Assembly: GCA_016786705.1 (NCBI GenBank)
Contig: JAEUVV010000012.1
Location: 1-64,000, forward strand
Length of the DNA: 64,000 nt
From: Taibaiella sp.
GTDB lineage: Bacteria > Bacteroidota > Bacteroidia > Chitinophagales > Chitinophagaceae
Reading direction: 5' to 3'
In this document: positions 1 through 8,650 of the stretch, in pieces
Layout: every line of letters begins with the position of its first letter
Numbering within the stretch: the first letter of the stretch is position 1
Translations under genes and position numbers: made by a program
Notes under the pieces: generated by a model
The model's database searches: none
What the model was told of the DNA's origin: nothing
What the model saw: only the letters and a program-made list of their open reading frames with translations

Positions 1-148
1 ACGAAAACCACTGTCTGAGTGCGCGAGTTTGGTTTTCGGCCGGCCGGCACGATGATTTTTAGCCAGTGATTTATACCGCCTTGATCTTTTGGCGCTACCT
101 TTTGCATCAAGGCAAAACGGTAGCAAAGTATAAAGGAATCACCATATT
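1..148. repeat. Palindromic intergenic repeat cluster
   Basis: No gene is supported here. Three dyads lie side by side: 9-bp arms cgaaaacca (2-10) and tggttttcg (30-38), a perfect palindrome gccggccggc (39-48), and a near-perfect hairpin with arms 94-105 and 112-124. The dense dyad structure downstream of a minus-strand operon suggests a REP/BIME-like dispersed element or a complex 3' end. Copy number elsewhere in the genome is not visible from this window. Confidence 0.55.
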
Positions 149-3082
149 TTATTCGCTCCTGGGGTCGGGCTTTAGCGGCATACGCGCACATTTTTCCACT
201 TCGATGGCCGGGCAGCCAAAATCGCTGACCACCTTTCCCTGTATGAGATAAATACCCTCGCCTTGCAAAGGGTATTCTTTAAGCTGCGGCGGAAAATGTA
301 CCGTATCGATAAATTCCCCGGCTTCATCCTTGAAGGTGCCGAATTTCATCAATTGCCCGTTCCGGGTATGCACTTTTTTATCACAGACAAAATCGGCCAC
401 GACCCGCACGGTTTCGCCTTCCAGGGCCGGCAGGTCCTTAGCCGTGGCAGTACCCCTGTACTCACTTTTAAGTAAGTCAAAAGCTGAAGCCGATACCGGG
501 AAACCCAGCAACTCTATTTCATCGTATATATCTTCCAGCAGGCAGCTGTCCAGGCGCGGCAATACCGGCCGCCTGAAAGGCGCTTCAAAAAGGCTGGCCC
601 TTTCCCCCGCCCGGTGCGCATTACAGAGTAAATGGGCTTCCCATAATAATTCTTTTTTACCTATACCGGTAAACCGAAAAGCGCCGCAACGGATGAGCAG
701 GATCAATTGCTCCAGTCCCGCGCCTGTCCTTAAAAGGAAATTTTCCAGGCTGGTATAGTCCCCGTTCTGCTGTTGTTCTAAAGGAATCAGCTGCGCCAAC
801 TGTTGTTCCAGGTTCAGGATGCCATCATAACCCAGGTAAATATCAATACCCCGGATACTGGTATTGTACCGGCTTTTATTCACACAGGGCAGGCAGATAT
901 TGGCACCTGATTTTTTCGCCTCGCCTACATATACCTTGCGCCGGTAAAAGCCCCCGTAATTGTTCAGCACCGCCACCATAAACTCCAAAGGATAATAGGT
1001 CTTCAGGAAAAGGCTCTGGTAGCTTTCCACCGCGAAGCTGGCGCTGTGGGCTTTATTAAAGCTAAAACCCGCAAAAGATTCCATCTGCCGCCAGATCTCC
1101 CGGGATACCGCTTCGGGGTAGCCGCTGGTCCGGCAATGATCAAAGAAACGTTGCTCAATAAGCCGCATTGCTTTGTCATCACGGGATTTCCCCGACATCA
1201 TACGCCGCAGCACATCCGCATCGGCCAGGTCCAGGCCGCCGTAATAGTGCCCGATCTTCATCACATCTTCCTGGTAAACCATGATCCCATAGGTTTCTTC
1301 CAGTTGCTCTTTAAATACCGGGTGCGGGTAAACGGCCATAGCCGGGTCATGATGCCTTTCAATATACGCTTTCATCATACCCGAAGAAGCTACACCCGGC
1401 CTGATGATGGAAGAGGCGGCTACCAGGGTGGCATAATTATCGCATTGCAGCTTGCCCAGTAATTGCCGCATCGCGGGGCTTTCAATATAAAAGCAACCTA
1501 TAGAATTGGCCGAACGCAGCTGGGCGGCTATGTTTTCGTCCCGGAACAGGCGTTCCGGCTCATCGGTACGCACCATCTCGCCCCTGTTGAGCCGGATGAG
1601 CTCCCGGCAATCCCGGATATGGCCGATGCCCCGCTGGGAAAGGATATCGAACTTCTCAAAACAGATATCTTCTGCCGTATACATATCGAACTGGGTCGTG
1701 GGTAAAGCTTTAGGCGGGTAATCCAGGGCGCAGTAATGCGTCAGCGGCAATTCCGAGATCAACACACCCGAAGCATGTATGCTGCGCTGGTTGGGCAGGT
1801 CTTCCATCTGGTTGTATACCGAGTAGATCAGCTCCGTCACTTCATTTTTATTCAGGGCATGATGCGGGTCATGCACCAGCCGGTCGATATCCGCCTTGGG
1901 CAGGCCGTAGATCTTACCCAACTCGCGGATAATGGAGCGGGAGCGGAAGGTACTCATCGTACCCATTAAAGCGACATTGCCTTTCGGGTATTTATTAAAA
2001 ATATATTCATAGATCGTATCCCTTTCGTTCCAGCTGAAATCTATATCAAAGTCGGGCGGCGTTTTACGTTTGGGATTCAAAAAGCGTTCAAAGTAAAGGC
2101 TCAGTGCTACCGGGTCCACATCGGTAATGCCCAGGCTATAAGCAACTATGGAATTGGCTCCGCTGCCCCGGCCTACATAATGAAACCGGTTAGACCGGGC
2201 AAAGCGGCAGATATCATCTGTGATGAGGAAATAGGCATTAAACTGCAGGTCATTAATGATCTGCAATTCCTTTTGCACTCTTTGCAGGGCTTCTGTATTG
2301 TTGTGCCCATATCTTCTATAAAAACCTTCCATCGTATACTGCAGTAGCAATTCTTTATCGGCATAGCGCTCACCGGTAAAAGTCTGTTTATTTTTAACCG
2401 CTTTAAAATCGAAGTTAAAACTGCATTGGGCGAATAATTGCCGCGTATTACGGATCAGCTCGGGTACCCGCTCATAGCGTTCCAGTAAATCAGGCAGCGG
2501 AACCATGATCTCATCGCCGCCTGCCATCTGCTGTGGCTCCAGCTGGGAGATCAGCAGGTTATGGTCAATAGCCCGGAGCTGTATATGCAGCTTATAGGCA
2601 TCCGGGTGAAAGGTCACCGGGTGCAGGATGACATAGCGCGCTTTAGCCGTCGCCGGGTCAAGCAGGATCTTATTGACCTGGCTGGCCTTAACGCCTATAT
2701 ATTCATTATCCTGTAACTCCCGCACCGCTTTCTTTCCATAAGGATAAACGATCAGCACATCATTCATAGGCGGTGGCGCTACCGGGTAAGGCCGGTTGTC
2801 GCGGTGCGCGGCAGTGAGCAGCTCGTTCAGTTCCCGGAAGCCCGCCGGATTTTTGGCAATACCGATATATAAAAGTTCATCCGCATTACGGAACTCCACA
2901 CCGGCAAGGCCATTCAATCCCCTTGCCTGCGCTTTATGAATAAAGTCCAGCACGGCGCTGCTGTTATTGATATCTGTGAGTACAGCGGATTCATAACCGT
3001 TGGCAATAAGGCTGTCGATCAGCCGTTCGGGGCTCAGCGTGCCGTAGCGCAGGCTGTAGTGACTATGTACATTAAGCAACAT
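149..3082 (-). CDS. dnaE: DNA polymerase III alpha subunit, short DnaE type (mutasome polymerase)
   Basis: This is a C-family DNA polymerase of 977 aa, shorter than replicative DnaE (about 1160 aa or more). It begins with a PHP domain (HSH at residues 6-8). The second PHP motif reads LTDINN where an intact one has LTDHxN, so a metal ligand appears lost. The palm carries GRGSGANS (about 305) and the catalytic aspartates in PDFDIDF (about 341-347), followed by the finger motif around YGIMVYQEDVM and an OB-fold-like C-terminus. The start overlaps the 3' end of the upstream dinB by 11 nt, so the two are translationally coupled. Together with the S24 repressor across the divergent promoter this resembles known lexA/imuB/dnaE2 damage-tolerance cassettes. 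The role as a translesion rather than replicative polymerase is inferred from length and context. Confidence 0.9.
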   Translation of the reverse strand: MLLNVHSHYSLRYGTLSPERLIDSLIANGYESAVLTDINNSSAVLDFIHKAQARGLNGLAGVEFRNADELLYIGIAKNPAGFRELNELLTAAHRDNRPYPVAPPPMNDVLIVYPYGKKAVRELQDNEYIGVKASQVNKILLDPATAKARYVILHPVTFHPDAYKLHIQLRAIDHNLLISQLEPQQMAGGDEIMVPLPDLLERYERVPELIRNTRQLFAQCSFNFDFKAVKNKQTFTGERYADKELLLQYTMEGFYRRYGHNNTEALQRVQKELQIINDLQFNAYFLITDDICRFARSNRFHYVGRGSGANSIVAYSLGITDVDPVALSLYFERFLNPKRKTPPDFDIDFSWNERDTIYEYIFNKYPKGNVALMGTMSTFRSRSIIRELGKIYGLPKADIDRLVHDPHHALNKNEVTELIYSVYNQMEDLPNQRSIHASGVLISELPLTHYCALDYPPKALPTTQFDMYTAEDICFEKFDILSQRGIGHIRDCRELIRLNRGEMVRTDEPERLFRDENIAAQLRSANSIGCFYIESPAMRQLLGKLQCDNYATLVAASSIIRPGVASSGMMKAYIERHHDPAMAVYPHPVFKEQLEETYGIMVYQEDVMKIGHYYGGLDLADADVLRRMMSGKSRDDKAMRLIEQRFFDHCRTSGYPEAVSREIWRQMESFAGFSFNKAHSASFAVESYQSLFLKTYYPLEFMVAVLNNYGGFYRRKVYVGEAKKSGANICLPCVNKSRYNTSIRGIDIYLGYDGILNLEQQLAQLIPLEQQQNGDYTSLENFLLRTGAGLEQLILLIRCGAFRFTGIGKKELLWEAHLLCNAHRAGERASLFEAPFRRPVLPRLDSCLLEDIYDEIELLGFPVSASAFDLLKSEYRGTATAKDLPALEGETVRVVADFVCDKKVHTRNGQLMKFGTFKDEAGEFIDTVHFPPQLKEYPLQGEGIYLIQGKVVSDFGCPAIEVEKCARMPLKPDPRSE

Positions 3083-4238
3083 GATTATCTGTTTTTCCGG
3101 GTAACAAAATGCCTTTTTTGATCATATCTTTTCCGTAGCGCAGGCGGATCTGGTCCATGGCCTGCATCAGGGAAAGGTCCTCGGCCACATCATTGAAGAG
3201 ATCAACCTGGTAAGCTCCGGTAACCAGTTCACTAAACTTGATACCTATGAGCCGGATCAGCATGCGGCGGGAATATAATTTTGTAAATAAACTTTTGGCC
3301 TGCTCCAGCAACACTTTTTCAGAACAGGTAAAACTGATCTTTTGCTGCCGGGTAACGGTTTCAAAATTGGAATAGCGGATCTTCAGGGTGATGCAACCCG
3401 TCAGTTTCCGTTCTTTACGCAGGTCAAAGGCCAGCTCATCGATCATTTGCGCGATAGTCCGGTTCAGGTCTCCCATATCAATCGTATCTTTTTCAAAAGT
3501 ATTTTCCTTACTCATGCTTTTCTGCTCATGAAAAGGAAGAACCGGAGCATTATCGATGCCATTAGCCTTACGCCAGATAGAGACCCCGTTTTCACCCAAT
3601 ACTCTTTGTAAGGTATCCGCTTCCATTTCCTGCAGGGTTTGTATCCGGGAGATGCCCATATTGCGGAGTTTCATATAAGTCTTATCCCCTACCATCGGGA
3701 TTTTACGGATAGACAGGGGCGCCAGGAAATGTTTCTCCGTACCCTGGTCTACCTTTCTTTCATTGCAGGGCTTGGCCTCGCCCGTGGCGATCTTGGACAC
3801 GGTTTTGTTAGCAGAAAGACCAAAAGAGATCGGCAGGTGGGTTTCTTTAATGATGCGCTGCCTTAATTCCCGGGCCCATTTCCAGCAGCCGAAATATTTA
3901 TCCATGCCCGTCAGGTCCAGGTAATGCTCATCAATACTGGCCTTTTCTACCAAAGGGGTATAGGCCTCAATGATCTCGGTCACCATCCGGGAGAACTTAC
4001 TATATTGGTCATGATCGCCCCGCACGACTATGGCCTGCGGGCATAATTGCCGGGCCAGGCGCATGGGCATGGCCGAGTGGACGCCAAACTGCCGGGCTTC
4101 ATAAGAACAGGAGGCCACGACTGCCCGGTCGGAAAACCCGCCTACCAGGATCGGCTTGCCCACCAGCTCATTGTTCAGCAGCCGTTCTACCGAAACAAAA
4201 AAAGTGTCCAGGTCGCAATGTACAATATGTCTTTCCAT
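3072..4238 (-). CDS. dinB: Y-family DNA polymerase (DNA polymerase IV/DinB)
   Basis: This 388-aa Y-family translesion polymerase starts at the internal ATG giving MERHIVHCDLDTFF. An upstream in-frame start would run into the operator region. The catalytic carboxylates are present: DLDTFF near the N-terminus and SIDEHYLD about 100 residues later. It is therefore an active polymerase and not a catalytically dead ImuB. Near the C-terminus QVDLF matches the beta-clamp-binding pentapeptide, suggesting recruitment by the sliding clamp. It is the first gene of a two-gene operon with dnaE. The promoter faces an S24-type repressor, so induction by DNA damage is likely. The pairing with DnaE suggests insertion and extension shared between the two enzymes, which is an inference. 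Confidence 0.92.
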   Translation of the reverse strand: MERHIVHCDLDTFFVSVERLLNNELVGKPILVGGFSDRAVVASCSYEARQFGVHSAMPMRLARQLCPQAIVVRGDHDQYSKFSRMVTEIIEAYTPLVEKASIDEHYLDLTGMDKYFGCWKWARELRQRIIKETHLPISFGLSANKTVSKIATGEAKPCNERKVDQGTEKHFLAPLSIRKIPMVGDKTYMKLRNMGISRIQTLQEMEADTLQRVLGENGVSIWRKANGIDNAPVLPFHEQKSMSKENTFEKDTIDMGDLNRTIAQMIDELAFDLRKERKLTGCITLKIRYSNFETVTRQQKISFTCSEKVLLEQAKSLFTKLYSRRMLIRLIGIKFSELVTGAYQVDLFNDVAEDLSLMQAMDQIRLRYGKDMIKKGILLPGKTDNHVA

Positions 4239-4253
4239 AAAAAATACTACCTT

Positions 4254-4293
4254 TGTTACAAATTGTAACATTATGTTGTTTGTAATGGTAACA
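4254..4293. promoter_or_regulatory. Two 17-bp dyad operators between dinB and the S24 repressor
   Basis: The first dyad, 4254-4270, reads TGTTAC-N5-GTAACA, a near-perfect palindrome. The second, 4277-4293, keeps the outer TGTT and AACA. They lie 23 bp apart, about two helical turns, in the 62-bp gap between the divergent starts. This is where an autoregulating LexA/CI-like repressor would bind to control both directions. The identity of the binding protein is inferred from position. Confidence 0.6.
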
Positions 4294-4300
4294 TATAAAT

Positions 4301-5092
4301 ATGGAACAACAAAAAATATTTTTTAAAGAAAATCTTAAACTGCTCCGCGAAAGGAAGCAATACAGCCAGGAAACACTGGCCGGCAAGCTGGGCTATTCAA
4401 GGGCTAAAATAGCCGCATTGGAAAGCGGGCATACCAAGGCGCCGCAACCCGAGGACTACCTGGCGCTTTCCCAGTTTTTTAAAATAAGCATGGACAGTTT
4501 ATTAAAAATCAACCTCGCCCGGCTGTCGGAATTGCAATTGCGGGAGCTGGAAGCGGGTAATGACGTTTATATGACGGGGAGCAAGGTAAGGGTACTGGCC
4601 ATCAGTGTAGACAAGGACAATAAAGAGAACAGCGAATTTGTACCGGTAAAAGCCAAAGCCGGTTACCGGGACGGCTATGCCAATCCTGAATATATCGCGG
4701 CGCTGCCTAAGTTTAACATACCGGAGCTGCCGGGGCATTTCAGCTATCGTACTTTCCCGATCACGGGAGATTCCATGCTGCCTATTACACCGGGCAGCAT
4801 GGTAACCGGTAAATACGTGGAGAACTGGCAAAACCTGAAGCCGGATACGCCCTGTATCCTGATCCTGAAAGGCGATGCGGATTTCGTGTTTAAGCTGGTG
4901 ACCGTAAATAAGGACGGCACGCTCTTGCTTCGCTCCCTGAATAAGGAATTCGAGCCCTATACTTTAGCGGCTGGCGAGGTGATCGAGATCTGGGCCTTTG
5001 CCATGTATCATTCCAGGGATTTTCCGCAGGCGGCGACGGAACTGGAGGAAATCAAGGCCATGCTCGTCTCAATGAACCAACGGCTGCGGTGA
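4301..5092 (+). CDS. XRE-HTH / peptidase S24 self-cleaving repressor (LexA-like)
   Basis: This 263-aa protein has an N-terminal Cro/CI-type helix-turn-helix (about 9-66) and a C-terminal S24 domain. The autoproteolysis elements can be placed: a scissile Ala120-Gly121, Ser158 in TGDSMLP as nucleophile, and Lys198 in FVFKLV as general base. The spacings (37 and 40 residues) are close to those of E. coli LexA (A84-G85, S119, K156). The fold is CI-like, unlike the winged helix of classical LexA. It is transcribed divergently from dinB-dnaE across two dyads. The likely role is to repress the cassette until RecA filaments trigger self-cleavage. The trigger is inferred from the family. Confidence 0.9.
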   Translation: MEQQKIFFKENLKLLRERKQYSQETLAGKLGYSRAKIAALESGHTKAPQPEDYLALSQFFKISMDSLLKINLARLSELQLRELEAGNDVYMTGSKVRVLAISVDKDNKENSEFVPVKAKAGYRDGYANPEYIAALPKFNIPELPGHFSYRTFPITGDSMLPITPGSMVTGKYVENWQNLKPDTPCILILKGDADFVFKLVTVNKDGTLLLRSLNKEFEPYTLAAGEVIEIWAFAMYHSRDFPQAATELEEIKAMLVSMNQRLR

Positions 5093-5162
5093 TGAATTAT
5101 TAATTGTTAATGGTTAATTATAAATGAAGATGAGCTTGCCGCGACTAGGTGTATCCAGTTAC

Positions 5163-5205
5163 TAGACCTCTACCTTCATTCGATGGAATTCAGGGTGACA
5201 GGAGA
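5163..5205 (-). repeat. Copy of a dispersed intergenic element
   Basis: On the minus strand this segment reads ctgtcaccctgaattccatc followed by gaatgaagg. It resembles the segment at 26589 (ctgtcaccctgagtttatcg, gaagaatgaa). Both lie between genes next to AT-rich attaatggttaatta-type sequence (5093-5125 here). The homology between the two sites is seen directly. Genome-wide dispersal is inferred. Confidence 0.45.
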
Positions 5206-5276
5206 TTGTGGTACTCATTACTAAAGTCAATTTATCACTATCTAGTGAATTAATTCCGTAAATATAAGCTTTGTTA

Positions 5277-5284
5277 TACTTTTG
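5277..5284 (+). promoter_or_regulatory. Candidate -7 element for the retropepsin-like gene
   Basis: TACTTTTG matches the Bacteroidota -7 consensus TAnnTTTG, 52 nt before the start codon. No convincing -33 TTTG is seen at the right distance. A 7-bp hairpin (gcctttc 5291-5297 / gaaaggc 5303-5309) lies in the would-be leader. Confidence 0.35.
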
Positions 5285-5335
5285 CTTAAGGCCTTTCTAC
5301 AGGAAAGGCTCCTTTATTTAAACTTATATTTATAG

Positions 5336-6499
5336 ATGAAGACCCTGTTTACTTTTTTATTGCTGGCACCATTATCGGTTTGTTTCTCCCAGCAAAGACT
5401 CCCGATAATAAAATCCAATACCACTGCGGTTAAAATTATCGAAAACAAAGTGCTGATCACAGATTGGCACCTGGACCCTGGCGTAAAGCCTGATATTTAC
5501 CAGACGGGAAAAAATATAAACACCAGGAATATAAAGCTCTTAACCGGTACTGATTCGCTGGAAGTCAACCTGGCAGCCGGGAAATCATTTGATTTCGTAG
5601 TATTGCTGAATGGTAAAGACTCCTGCTATACCCGGTTTCAAAGCCCTGCAGTAAAAGATTACAGCCCTATAAAACCGGCAAGACAAGATACGATCCCTTT
5701 TGTACTGACGAAAGACAATAACCTGGAAGTGCAGTCGGTGTTGAATCAAAAAGATAGTGTAAAACTGTTTTTTGACAGTGGGGCCTTTGGTTTTTATCTT
5801 TTGAAAACCGCGATCAAAAAGTACCTGAACCCGGACGGTCAACCACTAACGATGAAGGACATTAGTGATAATGATTTTTCTATCGGAAGCATGAACTGGG
5901 CGCATGAACAGGTATACCCGCTTACGATTACAGCCGGTTGCTGTGAAGGCATGTTTGGCTGGGATGCTTTTGACGGCAAGGTGGTGGAAATAGATTATGA
6001 ACAAAACCGGATGATCGTGCACACAAAGCGCCCGAAGATCTGCAAAGACTATGAAAAATTCGCTATTGAATACATGAAAGAGCATTTCTGTATCCACCTA
6101 CCGGTAGAAGTGAACCGGAAAAGATATACCGGCAGGTTTTTACTGGACCTGGGTTACCAGAGAGCGGTCATGCTGGACCAGGATATGATGCAGCAAAAAG
6201 GATTGCCCGTAAAAGCGCTTCCGGTGATCAAAGCGTCGGAGGTACGCAATTCACGCAATGAAGTCATCCCTTTAGTTACTGTAGCTATGGAAAAGCTTAT
6301 CTTCGGAAAATATGTCCTGGAGCAGGTCCCGGCCCAGGTGAACAGTGCGACACAACCCGCGGGTTATGCTACGAACTTTCTCGGGGGCGAAGTGCTCAAA
6401 CGCTTTAATATCATCCTGGATTTCCAAAAGCATGTAGTCTACATGAAGCCTAATCATTTGTTTAAGGTACCCTACGCAGAAAGCGATAAAAAGAGTTAA
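5336..6499 (+). CDS. Secreted retropepsin-like aspartic protease family protein
   Basis: The 387-aa product starts with a Sec signal peptide (about 1-19, ending CFSQ). Two aspartyl-protease-like half-sites are visible: FDSGA near residue 149 and LDLGY near residue 269. Each follows hydrophobic strands as in pepsin-like folds. The first triad is DSG, as in some active enzymes, but the second is DLG in place of D-T/S-G, so activity is uncertain. Bacteroidota have many such periplasmic or secreted proteins of unknown substrate. It is monocistronic and ends at a strong terminator. No T9SS tail is present. Confidence 0.7.
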   Translation: MKTLFTFLLLAPLSVCFSQQRLPIIKSNTTAVKIIENKVLITDWHLDPGVKPDIYQTGKNINTRNIKLLTGTDSLEVNLAAGKSFDFVVLLNGKDSCYTRFQSPAVKDYSPIKPARQDTIPFVLTKDNNLEVQSVLNQKDSVKLFFDSGAFGFYLLKTAIKKYLNPDGQPLTMKDISDNDFSIGSMNWAHEQVYPLTITAGCCEGMFGWDAFDGKVVEIDYEQNRMIVHTKRPKICKDYEKFAIEYMKEHFCIHLPVEVNRKRYTGRFLLDLGYQRAVMLDQDMMQQKGLPVKALPVIKASEVRNSRNEVIPLVTVAMEKLIFGKYVLEQVPAQVNSATQPAGYATNFLGGEVLKRFNIILDFQKHVVYMKPNHLFKVPYAESDKKS

Positions 6500-6518
6500 T
6501 TACAATACCCTATTAAAT

Positions 6519-6551
6519 GGCCGGAACAAAAAAGTTCCGGCCGTTTCTTTT
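6519..6551 (+). terminator. Intrinsic terminator
   Basis: Perfect 9-bp arms ggccggaac (6519-6527) and gttccggcc (6534-6542) with an A6 loop are followed by a T-rich run, 20 nt after the stop codon of the retropepsin-like gene. Confidence 0.85.
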
Positions 6552-6633
6552 ATACGCTGTAAGCTATTACAAGATATAGTAATGAATTAAATCCTGTTTT
6601 ATTATAGGAACAATGCTAATTTAGGGTTAATGT

Positions 6634-6665
6634 TTTGGGCAGGCAATGCCATTAGCTTAACTTTG
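6634..6665 (+). promoter_or_regulatory. Bacteroidota sigma-A-type promoter
   Basis: TTTG (6634-6637), a 20-nt spacer and TAACTTTG (6658-6665) match the -33/-7 consensus. Transcription would start near 6672, giving an untranslated leader of about 160 nt before the GNAT gene. That leader contains imperfect dyad arms (taaaggt...agacc / ggtct...accttta, about 6678-6721), which could form a regulatory hairpin. Confidence 0.6.
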
Positions 6666-6832
6666 CAACAGTTATCATAAAGGTATTTTCAGACCCCTCA
6701 TCTATTTGGTCTAACCTTTATACCGCTTCAAGATTAAATTCTTTTGGCCCCAGGCAGCATTTCACTGTCATTATTTTTTAATTGATCATTAAACATTCGC
6801 ATAAGGCATAGCAAGTCTTATGATTCTTTATT

Positions 6833-7276
6833 ATGATGCAATACAACGTTTATAAAACCCCTGATCTTTTCCCGGCAACGGAAGAAGCACAGGTACTGGA
6901 ATTTTTATTCAAACATTTAGAACAATATGGTGATGCCAAAGCCGATATCCGGAAATGCCTGGATTACGCGCGGGGCCGCAACTGGAAACCGGGCGGCATT
7001 ATCATTACTGCAAAAGAGGGGCTCCAACTTACCGGCGCCGTTATCATCAATTTTACCGGCATGCAGGATTATATCCCGGAAAACATCCTGGTCTATATCG
7101 CTACCCATAACGCTTACCGGGGCCGCGGTATCGGCAAGGAGCTCATGCAACTCGCCATAGCCCATACCGAAGGTAATATAGCCCTGCATGTAGAACCGGA
7201 TAACCCGGCAAAAAAATTATATGAAAAGGCAGGATTTACGAATAAATATCTCGAAATGAGATTGAACAAACAATAG
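6833..7276 (+). CDS. GNAT family N-acetyltransferase
   Basis: The 147-aa product is a single GNAT domain. The acetyl-CoA pyrophosphate-binding motif A is visible as YRGRGIGKELM (about 100-110), followed by the terminal DNPAKKLYEKAGF motif typical of the fold. Two consecutive ATG codons make the exact first residue ambiguous by one. The stop codon is 1 nt before the start of the amino-acid racemase gene, so the two are translationally coupled. The substrate is not deducible. The pairing makes an amino acid of D or L configuration a reasonable guess. Confidence 0.85.
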   Translation: MMQYNVYKTPDLFPATEEAQVLEFLFKHLEQYGDAKADIRKCLDYARGRNWKPGGIIITAKEGLQLTGAVIINFTGMQDYIPENILVYIATHNAYRGRGIGKELMQLAIAHTEGNIALHVEPDNPAKKLYEKAGFTNKYLEMRLNKQ

Positions 7277-7277
7277 C

Positions 7278-8348
7278 ATGGCATATACGGTACTCAACAG
7301 GAAAAAATTAAAAGACAATTATCAATATTTAAACCGGCTCTTCACCGAGCGGCAAATTGAATGGGGCGTCGTATCTAAAGTATTTTGCGGCTCCAGGACT
7401 TACCTTAAAGAGTTGATCGACCTGGGCGTGCAGCAAATCTGCGACAGCCGTATCACTAACCTAAAGATCATCAAATCCCTGAACCCGGATATCGAAACGG
7501 TTTTTATCAAACCTCCGGCAAAACGTTATATCTCCAGTGTAGTGAAATATGCCGACGCCAGCTTTAATACCGAATTTGAAACCATCAAAATGCTGTCGGA
7601 TGAAGCGGTAAAGCAATGTAAAATTCATAAGATCATTATCATGATCGAACTGGGAGAATTGCGGGAAGGCGTGATGCGCAACGAGTTCATCGATTTCTAC
7701 GCGCGGGTATTTCAATTGCCCAACATCGAAGTAGCAGGCCTGGGCACCAACCTGACCTGCATGTACGGCGTACTGCCCAGCCAGGACAAGCTCTTACAGC
7801 TCTGTCTTTATGAGCAATTGATCGAAGCAAAATTCAATAAAGTGATCCCTTATATTACGGGAGGGACTTCGGTAACGATCCCGCTGATCTCAAAAGGGCT
7901 ACTGCCTAAAGATGTCAATCACTTCAGAGTTGGCGAGACCTTGTTCCTGGGTACTGATGTGTATAACAGCGCTCCTAACCCGGAGATGCACCAGGATGTA
8001 TTTAAATTGTATGCCGAGATCATTGAATTGCGCGAAAAACCAATGATACCGGATGGAGACCTGGGGCATAATGTTTCCGGCGACCTACTGGAGTTCGACC
8101 AGGAGCGCGATCATACGCATGCTTATCGCGCGATCATTGACATCGGGCTGCTGGACGTGGAAGCCAGCCATATTAAGCCGAAAGACACGGCTTTAAAGAT
8201 CGTAGGCTCCAGTTCAGACATGATGGTGATCGACCTGGGTGAAAACGAAGCGGGATATAAAGTGGGCAGCCAGGTAGAATTTGACCTGGACTATATGGGT
8301 ATCCTGCGCCTGATGAGTTGCGATTATGTGGACAAGCTGGTGACATAA
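7278..8348 (+). CDS. Alanine/ornithine racemase family PLP-dependent enzyme
   Basis: This 356-aa protein resembles the fold-III PLP enzymes of the alanine racemase N-terminal family, closest in motif content to the ornithine-racemase-like group. The presumed PLP lysine is in WGVVSKVFCG (about residue 34). Other family signatures are GTNLTC (about 155), the phosphate-gripping TGGTSVT (about 195) and HFRVGETLFLG (about 217). It would racemise a free amino acid in the cytosol. Substrate choice cannot be read from sequence. It forms a two-gene unit with the preceding GNAT gene, which may acetylate the product or compete for it. Confidence 0.8.
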   Translation: MAYTVLNRKKLKDNYQYLNRLFTERQIEWGVVSKVFCGSRTYLKELIDLGVQQICDSRITNLKIIKSLNPDIETVFIKPPAKRYISSVVKYADASFNTEFETIKMLSDEAVKQCKIHKIIIMIELGELREGVMRNEFIDFYARVFQLPNIEVAGLGTNLTCMYGVLPSQDKLLQLCLYEQLIEAKFNKVIPYITGGTSVTIPLISKGLLPKDVNHFRVGETLFLGTDVYNSAPNPEMHQDVFKLYAEIIELREKPMIPDGDLGHNVSGDLLEFDQERDHTHAYRAIIDIGLLDVEASHIKPKDTALKIVGSSSDMMVIDLGENEAGYKVGSQVEFDLDYMGILRLMSCDYVDKLVT

Positions 8349-8364
8349 ATATAAACCGCGAAAT

Positions 8365-8631
8365 AAAGGCAGGTGCAGCTTTAGGAGCAGTATACCGATG
8401 TTTATATAGTAATAATTATATACATCATCTCCCCTATCCTTTTTAAAAAAGCAACCGTCTTTATATCATAGCAACGCAAACCCTATCGCATGAACAAGCA
8501 ATACTTTATCGAGGAGTCTTTGAGGTCTTGCCTCTTGTTCGCCGGCGAGCCATAGCGAAGCTCCCGTACTTGTACATAAGAACGGTTAATGTTTTAACCC
8601 GCATCTTTCCAGGTGCGGGTTTTTCTTTGCC
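8365..8631 (+). repeat. Tandem non-coding-like unit, copy 1
   Basis: This unit and the next (8651-8920) share a leader (ataaaggc, aattatata, then a conserved stretch ending cgcatgaac), a divergent middle and a similar terminator hairpin. Here the terminator has arms aacccgc (8596-8602) and gcgggtt (8615-8621) followed by T-rich sequence. The ATG at 8490 opens only a 21-codon frame (MNKQYFIEESLRSC...) ending in TAG, with no strong ribosome-binding site. The unit may be a small RNA or a decayed gene. Confidence 0.5.
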
Positions 8632-8650
8632 TTAGATAACCATAAAGGCC

